Positions 1 through 11,060 of a stretch of DNA of 42,187 nt are shown piece by piece. The stretch lies in the NCBI RefSeq assembly GCF_028683135.1, contig NZ_JAJUBB010000031.1, positions 1 to 42,187 on the forward strand, written 5' to 3'. Numbering within the stretch: the stretch's first letter is position 1; each line of letters starts with the position of its first letter. The notes beneath the pieces were generated by a model. That model saw only the letters and a list, made by a program, of their open reading frames with translations. It ran no database searches and was not told the DNA's origin. The stretch is from Enterovibrio qingdaonensis. GTDB taxonomy: Bacteria > Pseudomonadota > Gammaproteobacteria > Enterobacterales > Vibrionaceae. The position numbers and the translations under genes are program-made.

Positions 1-30
1 ACCATATGGTCGGCTTTTGGGCTTTCAGTA

Positions 31-1533
31 CTACTTCTTACGCGTTTTCACCATATCCATCAGGCGTTTACGTTGACGCGCCTGAGAAATGGTCAAATTC
101 TCTTTCTTACCCTCAAACGGGTTCTCACTGTTCTGGAACTGAATACGGATTGGCGTACCCATGATTTTCAGTGATTTACGGTAGTAGTTCATCAGATAAC
201 GTTTGTACGAATCTGGCAACTCTTTCACCAAGTTTCCGTGAATCACGAAAATTGGTGGGTTGTAACCACCCGCGTGGGCATATTTGAGCTTCACGCGACG
301 ACCACGGATCATTGGCGGCTGGTGATCATCCTGCGCCATGGTCATGATGCGGGTTAGCATCGACGTACTAATACGCTTAGTTGCTGACTCGTACGCTTCT
401 TGAATAGACTCGAACAGGTGACCAACACCGGTACCATGAAGTGCTGAGATAAAGTGGATACGAGCAAAATCAACGAAGCCCAGACGGCGGTCCAGCTCTG
501 ATTTCACACGTTCTTTCACGTCAGAGTCCAAACCATCCCACTTGTTCACCGCAATCACGATAGAACGACCCGCATTCAATGCAAAACCTAACAGGCTCAG
601 ATCCTGATCGGAGATGTTTTCGCGTGCATCAATGACCAACAAAACAACGTTTGAGTCTTCAATCGCTTTCAACGTTTGGATAACCGAGAACTTCTCGACT
701 TTCTCGTTTACACGCTTACGACGACGTACACCCGCTGTATCGATAATCACGTACTCACGTCCATCACGTTCCATTGGAATGTAGATAGAGTCACGTGTAG
801 TACCTGGCATATCGTATACAACAACACGATCTTCACCCAAAATACGGTTAGTCAGTGTCGACTTACCAACGTTTGGACGACCAATGATACCGAATTTAAT
901 TGGAAGGTTACGCAAACGCTCCAACGCTGATTCAGCATCTTCTTCTGTCAAATCTTTGTCTTCACCGTCTACATCTTGCTCATCGGTCAGATCAACCAGA
1001 CCCGCAAGGGCTTCATCGCCTTCTTCTTGCTCAGACAACTCTTCGGCAAATGGCTTCAATGCACGGTCAATCAGAGACAGTACGCCACGGCCATGTGCCG
1101 CTGCGATTTGGTACATCTCGCCCATGCCCAATTGCCAGAACTCAGCACTCGCAGCATCTGCATCAATACCATCGACCTTGTTAACAACAAGGAAGGTTTT
1201 CTTTTCACGGGTGCGAAGGTGCTTTGCAATTGCTTCATCAGCAACAGTCAGACCTGCACGTCCATCTACCATGAACAGAACAACATCGGCTTCTTCAATC
1301 GCAGTCAGTGACTGCTCCGCCATTTTGGTCTCAACGCCTTCTTCGGTACCATCGATACCGCCGGTGTCCACCACGATAAACTCGTGCTCACCCAGCATTG
1401 CTTTTCCGTATTTACGATCCCTGGTCAAACCCGGAAAATCGGCCACGAGCGCATCGCGCGTCCTTGTCAGCCGGTTAAAGAGTGTCGACTTCCCCACATT
1501 CGGACGCCCGACAAGGGCTACTACAGGAATCAT
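31..1533 (-). CDS. der: Der (EngA), tandem GTPase for 50S ribosome assembly
   Basis: Essential double-domain GTPase that binds the 50S subunit during late assembly in the cytoplasm. Two complete G domains are visible: GRPNVGKST at residues 9-17 with DTGG at 56-59 and NKVD at 118-121, then a second GRPNVGKST at 218-226 with DTAG and NKWD. An acidic linker (about 165-205, rich in Glu and Asp) separates them, and a basic KH-like domain ends in a Lys/Arg-rich tail. The 500-residue length suits the gammaproteobacterial family. It is the last gene of the hisS-yfgM-bamB-der series, as in enterobacteria and vibrios. No strong terminator is visible in the 30 bases left of its stop. Confidence 0.97.
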   Translation of the reverse strand: MIPVVALVGRPNVGKSTLFNRLTRTRDALVADFPGLTRDRKYGKAMLGEHEFIVVDTGGIDGTEEGVETKMAEQSLTAIEEADVVLFMVDGRAGLTVADEAIAKHLRTREKKTFLVVNKVDGIDADAASAEFWQLGMGEMYQIAAAHGRGVLSLIDRALKPFAEELSEQEEGDEALAGLVDLTDEQDVDGEDKDLTEEDAESALERLRNLPIKFGIIGRPNVGKSTLTNRILGEDRVVVYDMPGTTRDSIYIPMERDGREYVIIDTAGVRRRKRVNEKVEKFSVIQTLKAIEDSNVVLLVIDARENISDQDLSLLGFALNAGRSIVIAVNKWDGLDSDVKERVKSELDRRLGFVDFARIHFISALHGTGVGHLFESIQEAYESATKRISTSMLTRIMTMAQDDHQPPMIRGRRVKLKYAHAGGYNPPIFVIHGNLVKELPDSYKRYLMNYYRKSLKIMGTPIRIQFQNSENPFEGKKENLTISQARQRKRLMDMVKTRKK

Positions 1534-1570
1534 ACTGACCTCTTAAAATCTCTTGTTTATGAATAACAGC

Positions 1571-1598
1571 GGCTCCTGATCCGTGAAGATCAGGAGCC
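1571..1598. repeat. Intergenic perfect hairpin between bamB and der
   Basis: An 11-bp perfect inverted repeat (arms 1571-1581 and 1588-1598, 6-nt loop) sits in the 88-bp gap between two co-directional genes. On the minus strand it is not followed by a T-run, so a simple terminator is unlikely. A partial attenuator or an RNA-stabilising hairpin protecting the bamB message is more plausible. Confidence 0.6.
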
Positions 1599-1621
1599 GG
1601 ACAATATATAAACGCTTGATA

Positions 1622-2779
1622 TTATAGCGTTTGTTTTTTCGTAATAGTTCCGTCACGCGCGATGACAATATATCCGTCATCCACTTTTACAGGCGCAACA
1701 GCAATACCACTACTATCAATTTGTTGTTGGGCGACAAAATCACCCGTGGCTGGGTCTAACCAGTGCAAGTAACCTTCTGCATCACCCACAACCACATAAC
1801 CATTAATCGCAACAGGTGCCGTCAACTGACGGTATTCAAGATCGCGATTCTGCCATAGTTCTGTGCCGCTTCGAGAGTCGACCGCCACAACATGGTCTTT
1901 GTCAGTGATGAGGAACAGATAGCTGCCCGCAACCAAAAAGTCAGTCGATGAACTATATGCGCGTTTCCACGCAGGACGACCAGAACGCAGGTCTATCGCA
2001 ACAAGCTGGCCATTATAACCAACCGCGTACAACAGAGAACCTGAAATTACAGGTGACGCATCAACATCTACCAGACGGTCGATTTCAGTTGCGCCTTTCG
2101 GGCTCGCAATCGGCTGTTGCCAAATGATGTTACCGTTCTCAAGGAAAGCTGCGCCCAATCGGCCATTTGCCATTCCCCAGAACACGCCACCAGACACAGA
2201 AATCGGAGAACTGTCACCGCGAAGCGTCAAGTTCGGCACATCACTGGCGTTTTTCCAGCGTTGCTCACCGGTTTCAGCATCATACGCTGACAACTCGCCA
2301 CGGCCAGTATTAACGACAACCACACCTTCATCAGCTAATGGTTTCGCAAGTACTTCGCCGTTAACGTTCGCTTTCCACGCGGTTTCACCAGTATCTTCAT
2401 TCAGCGCAATCAACTGCCCTGTTTCCGTACCAATGTATAGCTTGCCGTAAGACGCTGTAATACCACCTGACAATAAAACTGGCTTGTCATCTTCGAGATT
2501 AACTTCCCAAAGCGTTTTGCCTGTTTCAACATCCATGGCTTTTACGGTGCCATCTCGATCGGCAGCAAAGACTTTGTCGTAAGCATAAACTGGTGTCAGA
2601 TTACTGAAATAGCCACCAACACCATCACCTACCTGAGCACTCCAAACATTTGTTGGCGTAAACTCACTCACGACTTGAGGTACAGGAGCCATCTGGATGG
2701 AATCTTCCTCACCCGCACAACCGATCAGCAATGATCCCAGTACGGCTACTGCACCAATACGTTTCCATCCCTTGCGCAT
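1622..2779 (-). CDS. bamB: BamB, beta-propeller lipoprotein of the BAM complex
   Basis: Outer-membrane lipoprotein partner of BamA, helping fold and insert beta-barrel proteins. The first 21 residues form a lipoprotein signal with lipobox LIGC and Cys21 as the predicted lipidated residue. The mature part shows repeated PQQ-type propeller motifs (for example DVETGKTLWEV, NEDTGETAWKA, DAETGEQRW, DLRSGRPAWKR, DSRSGTELWQN), matching an eight-bladed propeller. The length of 385 residues is normal. It lies 15 bp downstream of yfgM, in the conserved position between yfgM and der. Confidence 0.96.
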   Translation of the reverse strand: MRKGWKRIGAVAVLGSLLIGCAGEEDSIQMAPVPQVVSEFTPTNVWSAQVGDGVGGYFSNLTPVYAYDKVFAADRDGTVKAMDVETGKTLWEVNLEDDKPVLLSGGITASYGKLYIGTETGQLIALNEDTGETAWKANVNGEVLAKPLADEGVVVVNTGRGELSAYDAETGEQRWKNASDVPNLTLRGDSSPISVSGGVFWGMANGRLGAAFLENGNIIWQQPIASPKGATEIDRLVDVDASPVISGSLLYAVGYNGQLVAIDLRSGRPAWKRAYSSSTDFLVAGSYLFLITDKDHVVAVDSRSGTELWQNRDLEYRQLTAPVAINGYVVVGDAEGYLHWLDPATGDFVAQQQIDSSGIAVAPVKVDDGYIVIARDGTITKKQTL

Positions 2780-2794
2780 TTAACTCTCTCGACC

Positions 2795-3400
2795 TTATTG
2801 AGACAGATTGTCTAATTTCATCTGAACAACAGGGTTAGTCGCCGCTGCCAACGATGCTGCATACGCTGAGCGCGCTTCTGCTACATCATTTTTGCTCAGA
2901 AAAATGTCACCACGAAGTTCTTCAACCTGCGCTTTCCAGCTCTCATCCGCAACCGTATCAAGCTCTTTAAGCGCAGCATCATACTTGCCTTGCTCTGCTT
3001 CGATACGTGCAATACGAACTGTCGCAATCGCTTTCAGCGTGTTGTCTTTTGATGCCTGCACAGCACGGAGTTGCTCCAATGCTTTTGGCAAATCGCCCGC
3101 TTCAACAAAAGACTTCGCCAGTTGCAGTTCAAGTAACGATGAATAAGTACTGTCGTTTGATTTAATAAACGCCAGTGCTTTTTCTTCCGCCTGCGCATCA
3201 CCGGCAGCCAGTGCAGCTACCACTTGGGTATATGCTTCTGATGCCTGTTCACGGCTGCTTTCCTGCTCAGCCTGGTAATAGCGCCATCCGTAAAGACCGC
3301 CCAAACCAATTACTGCGCCGAGAACAACGGCTTTACCGTTCTCTCGAAACCACTTCTTAATATCTTCGACTTGTTGTTCTTCTGTGGTGTAGACGTCCAA
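2795..3400 (-). CDS. yfgM: YfgM, inner-membrane TPR-like ancillary protein of the Sec translocon
   Basis: YfgM is known in E. coli as an inner-membrane protein with a periplasmic TPR-like domain, linked to SecYEG-PpiD and periplasmic chaperones. Here a short cytoplasmic start (DVYTTEEQQVEDIKKWF) precedes one membrane segment (about residues 22-42, VVLGAVIGLGGLYGWRYY) and a helical periplasmic domain of about 155 residues. I chose the TTG start at 3400 rather than an upstream ATG at 3448. The TTG follows a GAGAGG ribosome site by 7 nt, lies just past the hisS stop, and gives the family N-terminus and length (201 aa; E. coli about 206). The longer version would overlap hisS by 35 bp. Confidence 0.9.
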   Translation of the reverse strand: MDVYTTEEQQVEDIKKWFRENGKAVVLGAVIGLGGLYGWRYYQAEQESSREQASEAYTQVVAALAAGDAQAEEKALAFIKSNDSTYSSLLELQLAKSFVEAGDLPKALEQLRAVQASKDNTLKAIATVRIARIEAEQGKYDAALKELDTVADESWKAQVEELRGDIFLSKNDVAEARSAYAASLAAATNPVVQMKLDNLSQ

Positions 3401-3413
3401 GTTTCGTCCTCTC

Positions 3414-4682
3414 TTAAACCAATTGAGCCAATTTTTCGGCTGCATCATCCTGAGAAATGGTCAGCTGTTCGCCACCCTTTAAATCTTTGTAAGTCACTAG
3501 GCCGTTAGCGACTTCATCTTCGCCCAGCACCAGTGCTACTGCCGCGCCGACTTTGTCAGCACGTTTAAATTGTTTCTTGAAGTTACCGCCACCAAAGTGC
3601 GTCATCACACGCAGGCCCGGTACTTGCTCACGCAGACGCTCTGCAAGCGCCATACCTGCAACCAGCGTACCTTCACCCATGGTCACCATGTAAACGTCAA
3701 CCACTGGACGGGTTGCGTTCAGCTCAAGGGTTTCCATCAGCAGAACCAGACGCTCTAGACCCATTGCAAAACCAACAGCTGGCGTTGCTTTGCCGCCCAG
3801 TTGCTCAACCAGACCGTCGTAGCGGCCACCGCCACATACTGTGCCTTGAGAACCTAGGCTTTCGGTTACCCATTCGAACACGGTACGGTTGTAGTAATCC
3901 AGACCGCGTACCAATTTTTCGTTCAACGTGTATTGGATACCTGCTGCGTCCAACAGTTCACAAAGACCTGCAAAATGTTGTTTTGACTCTTCATCCAGGT
4001 ATTCCGACAGCTTAGGCGCATCAACCAATACCGCTTGGATTTCTGGTACTTTGGTGTCCAGAACACGCAGTGGATTGGTATGCATACGGCGTTTGCAATC
4101 TTCATCCAACACGTCTTCGTGTTGCTGTAAGAACGCTACCAGTGCTTCACGGTAGTTTGCGCGCGCTTCCAAAGAACCAATAGAGTTCAGTTCTAGACGA
4201 ACGTGCTCATTGATACCTAATTGTTTCCATAAACGCGCAGTCATCATGATCAGTTCTGCGTCAACGTCTGGACCATTCAGACCAAACACTTCCACACCAC
4301 ATTGGTGGAATTGACGGTAGCGACCTTTCTGAGGACGCTCGTGGCGGAACATTGGACCCATGTACCACAGGCGCTGTTCTTGGTTGTACAGCAGACCGTT
4401 TTCAATACCGGCGCGTACACAACCAGCCGTACCCTCAGGACGCAGACTCAGGCTGTCACCATTGCGGTCTTCGAAGGTGTACATCTCTTTTTCTACCACA
4501 TCGGTCACTTCACCGATAGCGCGACAGAATAGATTTGTCATCTCAACGATTGGCATACGCACTTCGCTATAGCCGTATGCGCTGACTACGTCTTTAACGG
4601 TACCTTCCACTTTTTGCCACAGTGGAGATTGTGTTGGGAGGCAATCGTTCATGCCTCGAATTGCTTGAATAGTTTTCGCCAC
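3414..4682 (-). CDS. hisS: Histidyl-tRNA synthetase
   Basis: Class II aminoacyl-tRNA synthetase that charges tRNA-His in the cytoplasm. The N-terminal IQAIRGMND, motif 2 ([16 protein letters not shown]), the histidine-binding segment ([15 protein letters not shown]), motif 3 ([11 protein letters not shown]) and a C-terminal anticodon-binding domain are all present. At 422 residues it is the usual size. It follows ispG by 52 bp, and its stop lies 13 bp before the yfgM start, so the two are probably co-transcribed. Confidence 0.98.
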   Translation of the reverse strand: MAKTIQAIRGMNDCLPTQSPLWQKVEGTVKDVVSAYGYSEVRMPIVEMTNLFCRAIGEVTDVVEKEMYTFEDRNGDSLSLRPEGTAGCVRAGIENGLLYNQEQRLWYMGPMFRHERPQKGRYRQFHQCGVEVFGLNGPDVDAELIMMTARLWKQLGINEHVRLELNSIGSLEARANYREALVAFLQQHEDVLDEDCKRRMHTNPLRVLDTKVPEIQAVLVDAPKLSEYLDEESKQHFAGLCELLDAAGIQYTLNEKLVRGLDYYNRTVFEWVTESLGSQGTVCGGGRYDGLVEQLGGKATPAVGFAMGLERLVLLMETLELNATRPVVDVYMVTMGEGTLVAGMALAERLREQVPGLRVMTHFGGGNFKKQFKRADKVGAAVALVLGEDEVANGLVTYKDLKGGEQLTISQDDAAEKLAQLV

Positions 4683-4734
4683 GTTAACTCTCGTAACCGA
4701 TCTGTTGTTCTTGCTTTAAGTAAGCGGCTTGCGC

Positions 4735-5853
4735 TTACTCTTGAGTATTGACGTCAATGCGGTTGTTTTCGTCCAGCATTGCCGCTTTAGCCCGGATCTT
4801 CGCTTCCAGCTGATCGATCAGGTTGTCGTTATCAAAACGTTCTTTTTGGCGTTTGCCATCATCATAATATGCGCTGCGTTTATTGCCACCAGCGACACCA
4901 ATATGAGATACCTCTGCTTCGCCTGGGCCATTAACCACACAGCCAATAATAGAAACGTCCATTGGCAATACCACGTCTTCTAGACGCTGCTCCAACGCAT
5001 TTACGGTGCCAATCACATCAAACTCCTGACGAGAGCATGTTGGACAAGCTATAAAGTTTACGCCGCGCGAGCGAATACGCAGAGATTTCAGAATATCAAA
5101 GCCCACTTTGATTTCTTCAACAGGATCTGCGGCCAACGAAATTCGAAGCGTATCACCGATACCTTCGCTCAGCAGCATACCAAGACCAACAGCAGATTTC
5201 ACAGCACCCGCTCTTGCACCACCGGCTTCGGTGATACCCAAGTGAAGTGGCTGATCAATGCGCTTTGCCAATTGGCGATAAGACTCAACCGCCAAGAAAA
5301 CATCCGACGCTTTTACACTGACTTTAAATTGATCAAAGTTCAGACGGTCCAGGATATCCACATGGCGCATGGCTGACTCTACCAATGCTGCCGGTGTTGG
5401 CTCACCGTATTTTTCCTGAATGTCACGCTCAAGTGAGCCGCCATTCACACCAATACGGATAGGAATATTTTTATCACGCGCAGCATCAACAACCGAGCGA
5501 ATACGCTGCTCATTGCCAATGTTGCCCGGGTTGATACGCAGACAGTCAACACCGTATTCCGCCACTTTCAGTGCGATACGGTAATCAAAGTGAATATCTG
5601 CTACCAAAGGAAGGTTGGTTTGCTCGCGAATAAGCTTGAATGCTTCCGCTGCATCCATGGTTGGAACAGAAACACGAACGATATCGGCTCCCACTTTTTC
5701 CAACGCTCTGATCTGCGCCACGGTTGCTTCAACATCCGTAGTACGCGTGTTGGTCATAGACTGCACAGCAATCGGCGCGCCGCCACCAACAGGCACGTTG
5801 CCCACATAGATACGCGTTGAGGGACGACGAATAATAGGAGATTCGGTATGCAT
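4735..5853 (-). CDS. ispG: IspG (GcpE), HMBPP synthase of the MEP isoprenoid pathway
   Basis: Converts methylerythritol cyclodiphosphate to hydroxymethylbutenyl diphosphate using a [4Fe-4S] cluster and electrons from flavodoxin or ferredoxin. The cluster ligands are Cys270, Cys273 and Cys305, with Glu312 in NGPGEAE; these positions equal those of E. coli. The N-terminal TIM-barrel part ([28 protein letters not shown]) is intact. Length is 372 aa. It starts 15 bp after rodZ. As an Fe-S enzyme, it depends on the Isc machinery encoded about 5 kb upstream in the same window. Confidence 0.98.
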   Translation of the reverse strand: MHTESPIIRRPSTRIYVGNVPVGGGAPIAVQSMTNTRTTDVEATVAQIRALEKVGADIVRVSVPTMDAAEAFKLIREQTNLPLVADIHFDYRIALKVAEYGVDCLRINPGNIGNEQRIRSVVDAARDKNIPIRIGVNGGSLERDIQEKYGEPTPAALVESAMRHVDILDRLNFDQFKVSVKASDVFLAVESYRQLAKRIDQPLHLGITEAGGARAGAVKSAVGLGMLLSEGIGDTLRISLAADPVEEIKVGFDILKSLRIRSRGVNFIACPTCSRQEFDVIGTVNALEQRLEDVVLPMDVSIIGCVVNGPGEAEVSHIGVAGGNKRSAYYDDGKRQKERFDNDNLIDQLEAKIRAKAAMLDENNRIDVNTQE

Positions 5854-5868
5854 TAGGTGTACTCTGAC

Positions 5869-6816
5869 TTACTTCGGTAGGCTCAAACGTGCTACCCGTC
5901 CTGATGGGTAACCACTCAAATCAACTTTTTCGCCGTTATAGACGAGTTCAACCGCTGATGGAGCACCCAAAACAAGTTTGAATGGGGCTTTACCTGTCAG
6001 CTCAACAGATTGACCCGCTGATTTTATCCCTGTAAGCAGACGTTTACCACTCGCATCACGCACATCAACCCAACAATCGCCATCAAACGACAGGACGAGT
6101 GCAGGAGAATCTGTAGGCGTTTCAGTAGGTGCTGTCGGAGTTTCGCTCACGACTACAGTCGGCGTTGGTGCATCGGCAACAACTACTTCAGGCTCTGCCG
6201 CTGGAACAGATTCATTCACAGCAGGCTCTGCGTCTGCAGGTTTTGCCGTTTCAGCGGTTGTTTCGGCTTCAACAACAGGAGCAGTAACTGGTGGCTCAAT
6301 GACTTCGGTTTCTATCACTGTATTCGCAGGACTTTCAGCGTCAGTCGCTTCTGTCACTAGCAAGTTACTGCTATCTGGCAAGGTCAACAAATCTTCGTTT
6401 TCCTGGTTTTGCCACCACCAAAAGGTCGTAATAGCAACAACGGCAGCCAAGATAATCCACGTCAACCCCATCACACGACTGTCATGCTTCTCACGGCGTG
6501 TTTTACCCGAAAAGCTCTGCATTTTCTGAGCATTCTCGTCGACTTCAGGAGATGGCTTAAAGCCACCAAGCAGGCTGTCGGCGTCCACGCCAACCAATTT
6601 GGCATAGGAGCGGATATATCCACGGGTAAACGTCGCGATTTGCTGACCGTCGCAGCAATTTTCTTCTAATTCTTGAATGACAGAAACACGAAGTCTAAGT
6701 CTATCTGCGACATCTTGGTCAGACAGCCCCATTTTTTCTCTGGCTTGCTTCAATACAATCCCAGGATGAGATGTCTCAACACCGTCAAGCTGTTCTTCGT
6801 TTAGTTCAGTATTCAT
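5869..6816 (-). CDS. rodZ: RodZ, cytoskeletal HTH membrane protein
   Basis: Bitopic inner-membrane protein that ties MreB to the cell-wall elongation machinery. The order is a cytoplasmic HTH domain (about residues 18-85, IVLKQAREKMGLSDQDVADRL), a basic juxtamembrane stretch (KTRREKHDSR), one membrane helix (about 116-135), a long Pro/Thr/Ala/Glu-rich periplasmic linker (about 145-240), and a C-terminal beta domain (about 242-315, LSFDGDCWVDVRDASGKRLLTG). Its ATG overlaps the last 11 bp of pilW, which implies translational coupling. The pilW-rodZ-ispG order is conserved in gammaproteobacteria. Confidence 0.94.
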   Translation of the reverse strand: MNTELNEEQLDGVETSHPGIVLKQAREKMGLSDQDVADRLRLRVSVIQELEENCCDGQQIATFTRGYIRSYAKLVGVDADSLLGGFKPSPEVDENAQKMQSFSGKTRREKHDSRVMGLTWIILAAVVAITTFWWWQNQENEDLLTLPDSSNLLVTEATDAESPANTVIETEVIEPPVTAPVVEAETTAETAKPADAEPAVNESVPAAEPEVVVADAPTPTVVVSETPTAPTETPTDSPALVLSFDGDCWVDVRDASGKRLLTGIKSAGQSVELTGKAPFKLVLGAPSAVELVYNGEKVDLSGYPSGRVARLSLPK

Positions 6817-7561
6817 TCGCTAAGTACTGTCTGTATTCGTTAGATTCGGGAAACTTTTTCTCTAGTATATTTGCGTATCGTACAGCCTCTGTAGGCTGGA
6901 GTGCCAATGTTTCTAATTTGACCATGGCAAGTAAACTACGAGGTTGATACCCATAACGCTTATGGAAATGGAACAATCGTAGTTTCGCCTGCACAAGCTC
7001 GCCGTCGTCTATTTCTAACTGCGCAAGACGCAATGACGAGACGGGGCGGTTAGGTTCATGGTCTATTGCTTTTTGAAACAATTGCTTAGCAGCCAGAGCA
7101 TCCGCGGCTTTCAATGCACACAATGCCGCATTTTCATAGCTGTCTGCCAACTTGTAATAGTTTGGCTGTGCAATGGCATCTTCGAAAGCCTCTTGGGCTT
7201 CTTCGAATCGACTTTGCTTGCAGAGAAAAACGCCGTAGTTGTTATGCGCATCGCCATTTTTTGGCGAATACCGCAGCGCAGCCTTGTACTGTTTTTCAGC
7301 TTGTTCATACTCTCCTACCTCTTGAAGGTAGTGAGCAAAAGTGATCAATGCACGGTCGTATCGGGGTGCAAACTGCACCGCCATTTCAAGGTTTTCTCGT
7401 GCACGAAGCCAATTGCCGTCTTTTAGGTATGCAAGTCCAAGTGAGATACGCGATTCGGCAGCTTGAATATTATCAAAATTCGTCTGCGTTTTCTCATCTG
7501 TTACTGTGACGCAACCAGCTAATAATCCCATCAATAACAGACTTACCAGCGTCCTTGCCAT
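6806..7561 (-). CDS. pilW: PilW/PilF, type IV pilus assembly TPR lipoprotein
   Basis: Outer-membrane pilotin lipoprotein that supports PilQ secretin multimerisation in type IV pilus systems. The signal ends in lipobox LAGC with Cys17 as the lipid-acceptor. The mature part is built of TPR repeats, for example residues about 39-70 (LGLAYLKDGNWLRARENLEMA), YDRALITFAHYLQEVGEYEQAEKQYK and NGDAHNNYGVFLCKQSRFEEAQEAFE. Length of 251 aa fits. The same gene is called pilF or pilW in different genera. It overlaps rodZ and lies 25 bp after rlmN. Confidence 0.93.
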   Translation of the reverse strand: MARTLVSLLLMGLLAGCVTVTDEKTQTNFDNIQAAESRISLGLAYLKDGNWLRARENLEMAVQFAPRYDRALITFAHYLQEVGEYEQAEKQYKAALRYSPKNGDAHNNYGVFLCKQSRFEEAQEAFEDAIAQPNYYKLADSYENAALCALKAADALAAKQLFQKAIDHEPNRPVSSLRLAQLEIDDGELVQAKLRLFHFHKRYGYQPRSLLAMVKLETLALQPTEAVRYANILEKKFPESNEYRQYLANEY

Positions 7562-7586
7562 TTCCCATTCCTTTCAGCCTATAAGG

Positions 7587-8708
7587 TCAGACTGATTTTA
7601 CAGGGATTTGTTCCTCAGTATTCTGTCTGCCTTGCGTTCGTTTTGTACGGTCAATCACATCACCTACAAGCTGTCCGCATGCAGCGTCGATGTCATCACC
7701 TCGAGTCTTACGAATAATGACCGTGTAATCGTATTGCATCAGCGTTTTCTGGAAACGGTCGATACGAGAATTACTTGGCTTCTTATATGGTGACCCAGGA
7801 TATGGGTTAAAAGGAATAAGGTTTATCTTCGCAGGCGTGTCTTTTAACAGCTCTGCGAGTTGGCGCGCATGCTCCATATCATCGTTGACATGATCGAGAA
7901 GAATATACTCAACCGTCACACGACCACGGTTCGCATTTGAAGATGCAATGTAACGACGCACTGAGTCTAAAAACGTCTCAATGTTGTAGCGGTCGTTAAT
8001 TGGCATGATTTGGCTGCGTAATTCGTCATTCGGCGCGTGCAAAGAGATCGCCAACGCCACATCAATTTTTCCAGCCATCTGATCCAGGCCAGAAACCACA
8101 CCCGACGTAGACACGGTAACGCGACGCTTAGACAAACCGTACGCCAAATCATCCAGCATCAAGTTCAACGCAGGGATCAGGTTCTTCATGTTCAGCAATG
8201 GTTCGCCCATGCCCATCATTACCACGTTGGTAATAGGTCGACGGCCCGTTTCTTTCTCAATACCAATTTCTTTCGCGGCACGCCAAACCTGACCAATGAT
8301 TTCAGAGACTTTCAGGTTACGGTTGAAGCCTTGTTGCGCCGTAGAACAGAATTTACATTCCAACGCACAACCAACTTGCGAAGATACACACAGTGTCGCG
8401 CGGTCTTCTTCAGGAATGTAAACGGTCTCAACGTCTTGGTTACCAACACGCATCGCCCATTTGATCGTACCGTCTTTTGAATACTGAGCCGCACTCACTT
8501 CTGGGGCACGAATTTCACATTTCGCTTTCAGTTTTTCACGAAGCTGTTTGTTGATGTTGTTCATCTGATCGAAATCATCAACACCAAAATGGTACATCCA
8601 CTTCATGATCTGATCCGCTCGGAATGCTTTTTCGCCAAGTTCTTCAGCGAAAAACGCACGCAGCGCTTGTCGATCGAAATCCAGCAGATTGATTTTTTCT
8701 GTTGTCAT
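7587..8708 (-). CDS. rlmN: RlmN, dual 23S rRNA (A2503-C2) and tRNA (A37) methyltransferase
   Basis: Radical SAM methylase acting on 23S rRNA A2503 and on some tRNA A37 positions. The SAM cluster motif is C114-x3-C118-x2-C121 (CALECKFC). The mechanistic cysteines are Cys107 (ATLCVSS) and the late Cys at about 344 ([10 protein letters not shown]). I placed the start at the ATG at 8708 (MTTEKINLL), preceded by GAGG with 7-nt spacing. A longer reading from 8744 adds 12 non-conserved residues. At 373 aa it is near the E. coli length. It is the first gene after the ndk terminator. Confidence 0.96.
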   Translation of the reverse strand: MTTEKINLLDFDRQALRAFFAEELGEKAFRADQIMKWMYHFGVDDFDQMNNINKQLREKLKAKCEIRAPEVSAAQYSKDGTIKWAMRVGNQDVETVYIPEEDRATLCVSSQVGCALECKFCSTAQQGFNRNLKVSEIIGQVWRAAKEIGIEKETGRRPITNVVMMGMGEPLLNMKNLIPALNLMLDDLAYGLSKRRVTVSTSGVVSGLDQMAGKIDVALAISLHAPNDELRSQIMPINDRYNIETFLDSVRRYIASSNANRGRVTVEYILLDHVNDDMEHARQLAELLKDTPAKINLIPFNPYPGSPYKKPSNSRIDRFQKTLMQYDYTVIIRKTRGDDIDAACGQLVGDVIDRTKRTQGRQNTEEQIPVKSV

Positions 8709-8870
8709 CAGATTGCCTCGTGAACAATAAATCAGTAATAGCAACCAATCGAATACAGTATTCCGACTGGTTTAGGCCGTTCGCCTTAAATCAAGGCGCG
8801 AAATTGTACAGCCTTTGTGATCGGGATTCCACCTGTTACCTAAAGGGTTTTATAGCCCTTAAACACCCTA

Positions 8871-8905
8871 AAAACAAAAAGGAGAGCATATGCTCTCCTT
8901 TTTTA
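8871..8905 (-). terminator. Bidirectional-looking terminator after ndk
   Basis: A perfect 18-bp palindrome (8881-8898, GGAGAGCAT/ATGCTCTCC) is flanked by an A-run on the left and a T-run on the right. On the minus strand the hairpin is followed by TTTTTGTTTTT, fitting rho-independent termination of ndk before rlmN. Confidence 0.88.
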
Positions 8906-8922
8906 CTCACTAAATGAACGAA

Positions 8923-9354
8923 TTACTCACCGCGCGGACAGATTTCACTGTCGGCGAAAAAGTAAGCAATTTCTCGCTCCGCTGATGCTGGACTGTCAGA
9001 ACCATGCACCGAGTTAAATCGCATACTCACTGCATAGTCCGCGCGAATCGTTCCACATGCAGCCTCTTCTGGGTTCGTTTTCCCCATCAGTTCACGGTAA
9101 CGAGCAATCGCATCTTCACCTTCCAGTACTTGTACCATCACCGGACCTGAAGTCATAAATGCCACTAGATCATCGAAAAACGGTTTACCTTCGTGCTCTG
9201 CATAAAACCCCTGGGCTTTCTCTTTGTCCAAGTGCAACATTTTTGCAGCCACAATACGCAATCCCGCTTGCTCAATGCGATGGTAAATCTCACCAATTAG
9301 GTTTCGTTTAACGGCGTCGGGCTTCACAATTGAAAAGGTGCGCTCAATAGTCAT
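8923..9354 (-). CDS. ndk: Nucleoside diphosphate kinase
   Basis: Balances nucleoside triphosphate pools by transferring the gamma phosphate of ATP through a phosphohistidine. The catalytic His117 lies in NSVHGSDS, as in E. coli, and the N-terminal [10 protein letters not shown] is canonical. Length is 143 aa. It is separated from pepB by 151 bp and followed by its own strong terminator, so it is probably a single-gene unit. Confidence 0.98.
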   Translation of the reverse strand: MTIERTFSIVKPDAVKRNLIGEIYHRIEQAGLRIVAAKMLHLDKEKAQGFYAEHEGKPFFDDLVAFMTSGPVMVQVLEGEDAIARYRELMGKTNPEEAACGTIRADYAVSMRFNSVHGSDSPASAEREIAYFFADSEICPRGE

Positions 9355-9505
9355 ATCGTATTCCTTTTTATTTTCAATGTAACAGGTCTCGTGCCTGTTA
9401 TCGGTTTGTTATCTCACTGGTAGCCTAACAGACACGACACGCTGACCCCACACTGATATTGCGAAAGCGTTAACCGTGTTGTTAATTCGCTTACAAATTG
9501 TGAGT

Positions 9506-10807
9506 TTAAAGTGCAGATTCGTCGAGTAGAACTCGTGCAAGTGTCTTCACACCCATACCCGTCGCACCTACCGCCCACTTATCACTCGGTGCTTTACGGT
9601 AAGTACCCGAACAATCTAAATGTACCCAACCTTTTTCGTAATCATCAACGAAGTAGGAAAGGAATGCAGCGGCTGTGCTTGCGCCTGGCGAATACTGGCC
9701 AGAACCCACATTTGCCATATCAGCGAAGTTTGATGGCAACATCTGACGGTGGAATTCCGCCAAAGGCAATTGCCACATGCCTTCATTCTCTGCATCCGCG
9801 GCATTCAAACAACGTTGAGCCAAGGCTTGGTCAAAACTGAACAGCGCGTGGTAGTCATTACCCAGCGCCATTTTGGCTGCGCCAGTCAATGTTGCACAGT
9901 CGATGGTCAGGGCTGGCGAAAACTCATTGGCATACAATAGGCCATCTGCCAGTACCAGTCGGCCTTCGGCGTCTGAATTCAAAACTTCAACGGTCACGCC
10001 ATTTTTATAGGTGATGATGTCACCCAACTTATACGCGTTACTGGAGATCATGTTTTCTGCGCAGCACAGAATCAGTTTTACGCGCTTGTTCAGACCTTGG
10101 GCAATGGCCAAGCCTAAGCCACCCGTTGCCATTGCTGCACCGCCCATATCCGCTTTCATGGAGTCCATAAAGCTTGATTGTTTGATGCTGTAACCGCCCG
10201 AATCGAAGGTAATACCTTTACCGATAATGCAAGCAAATACCTCAGCGTTTTCATCGCCTGTTGGGTTGTAGTCCAGTTGCAGCATAGCGGGTTTACGCGC
10301 AGAACCACGACCCACGGTATGCACACCCACCCAACCTTGTTCGAGCAAGTCAGCACCAGAAACAATTTTGTAAGAAACATGCTCAGGATGAGGAGCTTGA
10401 GATTTGATGAATTCGCCTGCACGTACCGCTAACTGTTGCGGACCCACTTCTTCGGCGGTTTCATTGATGATTTCACAAACCCAATCAGTGGCAACAATGC
10501 GATCTTTCAGGGCTTTTTGAGCGGCATTTTCGAGAACAGGTGCTTCAAAATCAAACACAGGTTTAGGTCCACGTAGGCCTTGATAAAACGCCCATGCGGT
10601 TTCCAGATCCCAGTTTTCACCGTCCAGTTTAACTTTACGAACGCCTTGCATATCTAAACGACGAGCAGCTTGTTGAACCGGGGTGATCTTGTCGTCACCC
10701 GTTGCATGCACAATTGCGCCTTGCACACCAAACGATACAACGGCATTGCTGCCCCAAACATCAGCGGCAGGCTCATGTGATAGCGTAACTAGCATTTTCT
10801 CGGTCAT
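9506..10807 (-). CDS. pepB: PepB, M17 leucyl aminopeptidase family
   Basis: Metal-dependent cytoplasmic aminopeptidase B of the M17 family, releasing N-terminal residues from peptides. The family signature [14 protein letters not shown] and upstream metal/active-site segments ([24 protein letters not shown]) are intact. The start at 10807 (MTEKMLVTL) is preceded by AAGGAG with 6-nt spacing and gives 433 aa, close to E. coli PepB (427). An upstream in-frame ATG at 10855 would add 16 residues that look non-coding. It follows the isc operon, as in E. coli, but a terminator-like hairpin at 10969 separates it from iscX. Confidence 0.95.
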   Translation of the reverse strand: MTEKMLVTLSHEPAADVWGSNAVVSFGVQGAIVHATGDDKITPVQQAARRLDMQGVRKVKLDGENWDLETAWAFYQGLRGPKPVFDFEAPVLENAAQKALKDRIVATDWVCEIINETAEEVGPQQLAVRAGEFIKSQAPHPEHVSYKIVSGADLLEQGWVGVHTVGRGSARKPAMLQLDYNPTGDENAEVFACIIGKGITFDSGGYSIKQSSFMDSMKADMGGAAMATGGLGLAIAQGLNKRVKLILCCAENMISSNAYKLGDIITYKNGVTVEVLNSDAEGRLVLADGLLYANEFSPALTIDCATLTGAAKMALGNDYHALFSFDQALAQRCLNAADAENEGMWQLPLAEFHRQMLPSNFADMANVGSGQYSPGASTAAAFLSYFVDDYEKGWVHLDCSGTYRKAPSDKWAVGATGMGVKTLARVLLDESAL

Positions 10808-10968
10808 GCTGAACTCCTTTTTCAACACGCTCTGTGATGCCCCACAGAACGTCAAATTCTTTTCGGCTGATTATTGTTATAGCTTACTTAGTGATTATGA
10901 CGTTTTAGCCGTAGCAATGTCTTGAATTTTAGATAGTAAATTCAAAATACTTCGTACAACTAAAACAA

Positions 10969-10987
10969 AGCGGGCATCTAGCCCGCT
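10969..10987 (-). terminator. Terminator at the end of the isc operon
   Basis: The 7-bp GC-rich stem AGCGGGC/GCCCGCT (10969-10975 and 10981-10987) has a 5-nt loop. On the minus strand it is followed by TTTGTTTT. It lies 74 bp past the iscX stop and would separate isc transcription from pepB. Confidence 0.75.
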
Positions 10988-11060
10988 CTTTTCTCAAGCA
11001 CGTTACTGAGCTTGACTATGTAATCCAATTTGCCTGTATTACTTGACTAAAACAAGCAAT

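Noticed and set aside
884-1546. 220-aa plus-strand reading frame opposite der
   Set aside because: It is a Ser/Arg-rich antisense shadow of the well-supported der gene.
3401-3448. Longer YfgM start at 3448
   Set aside because: It would overlap hisS by 35 bp and adds residues absent from the family; the TTG at 3400 has a good ribosome site.
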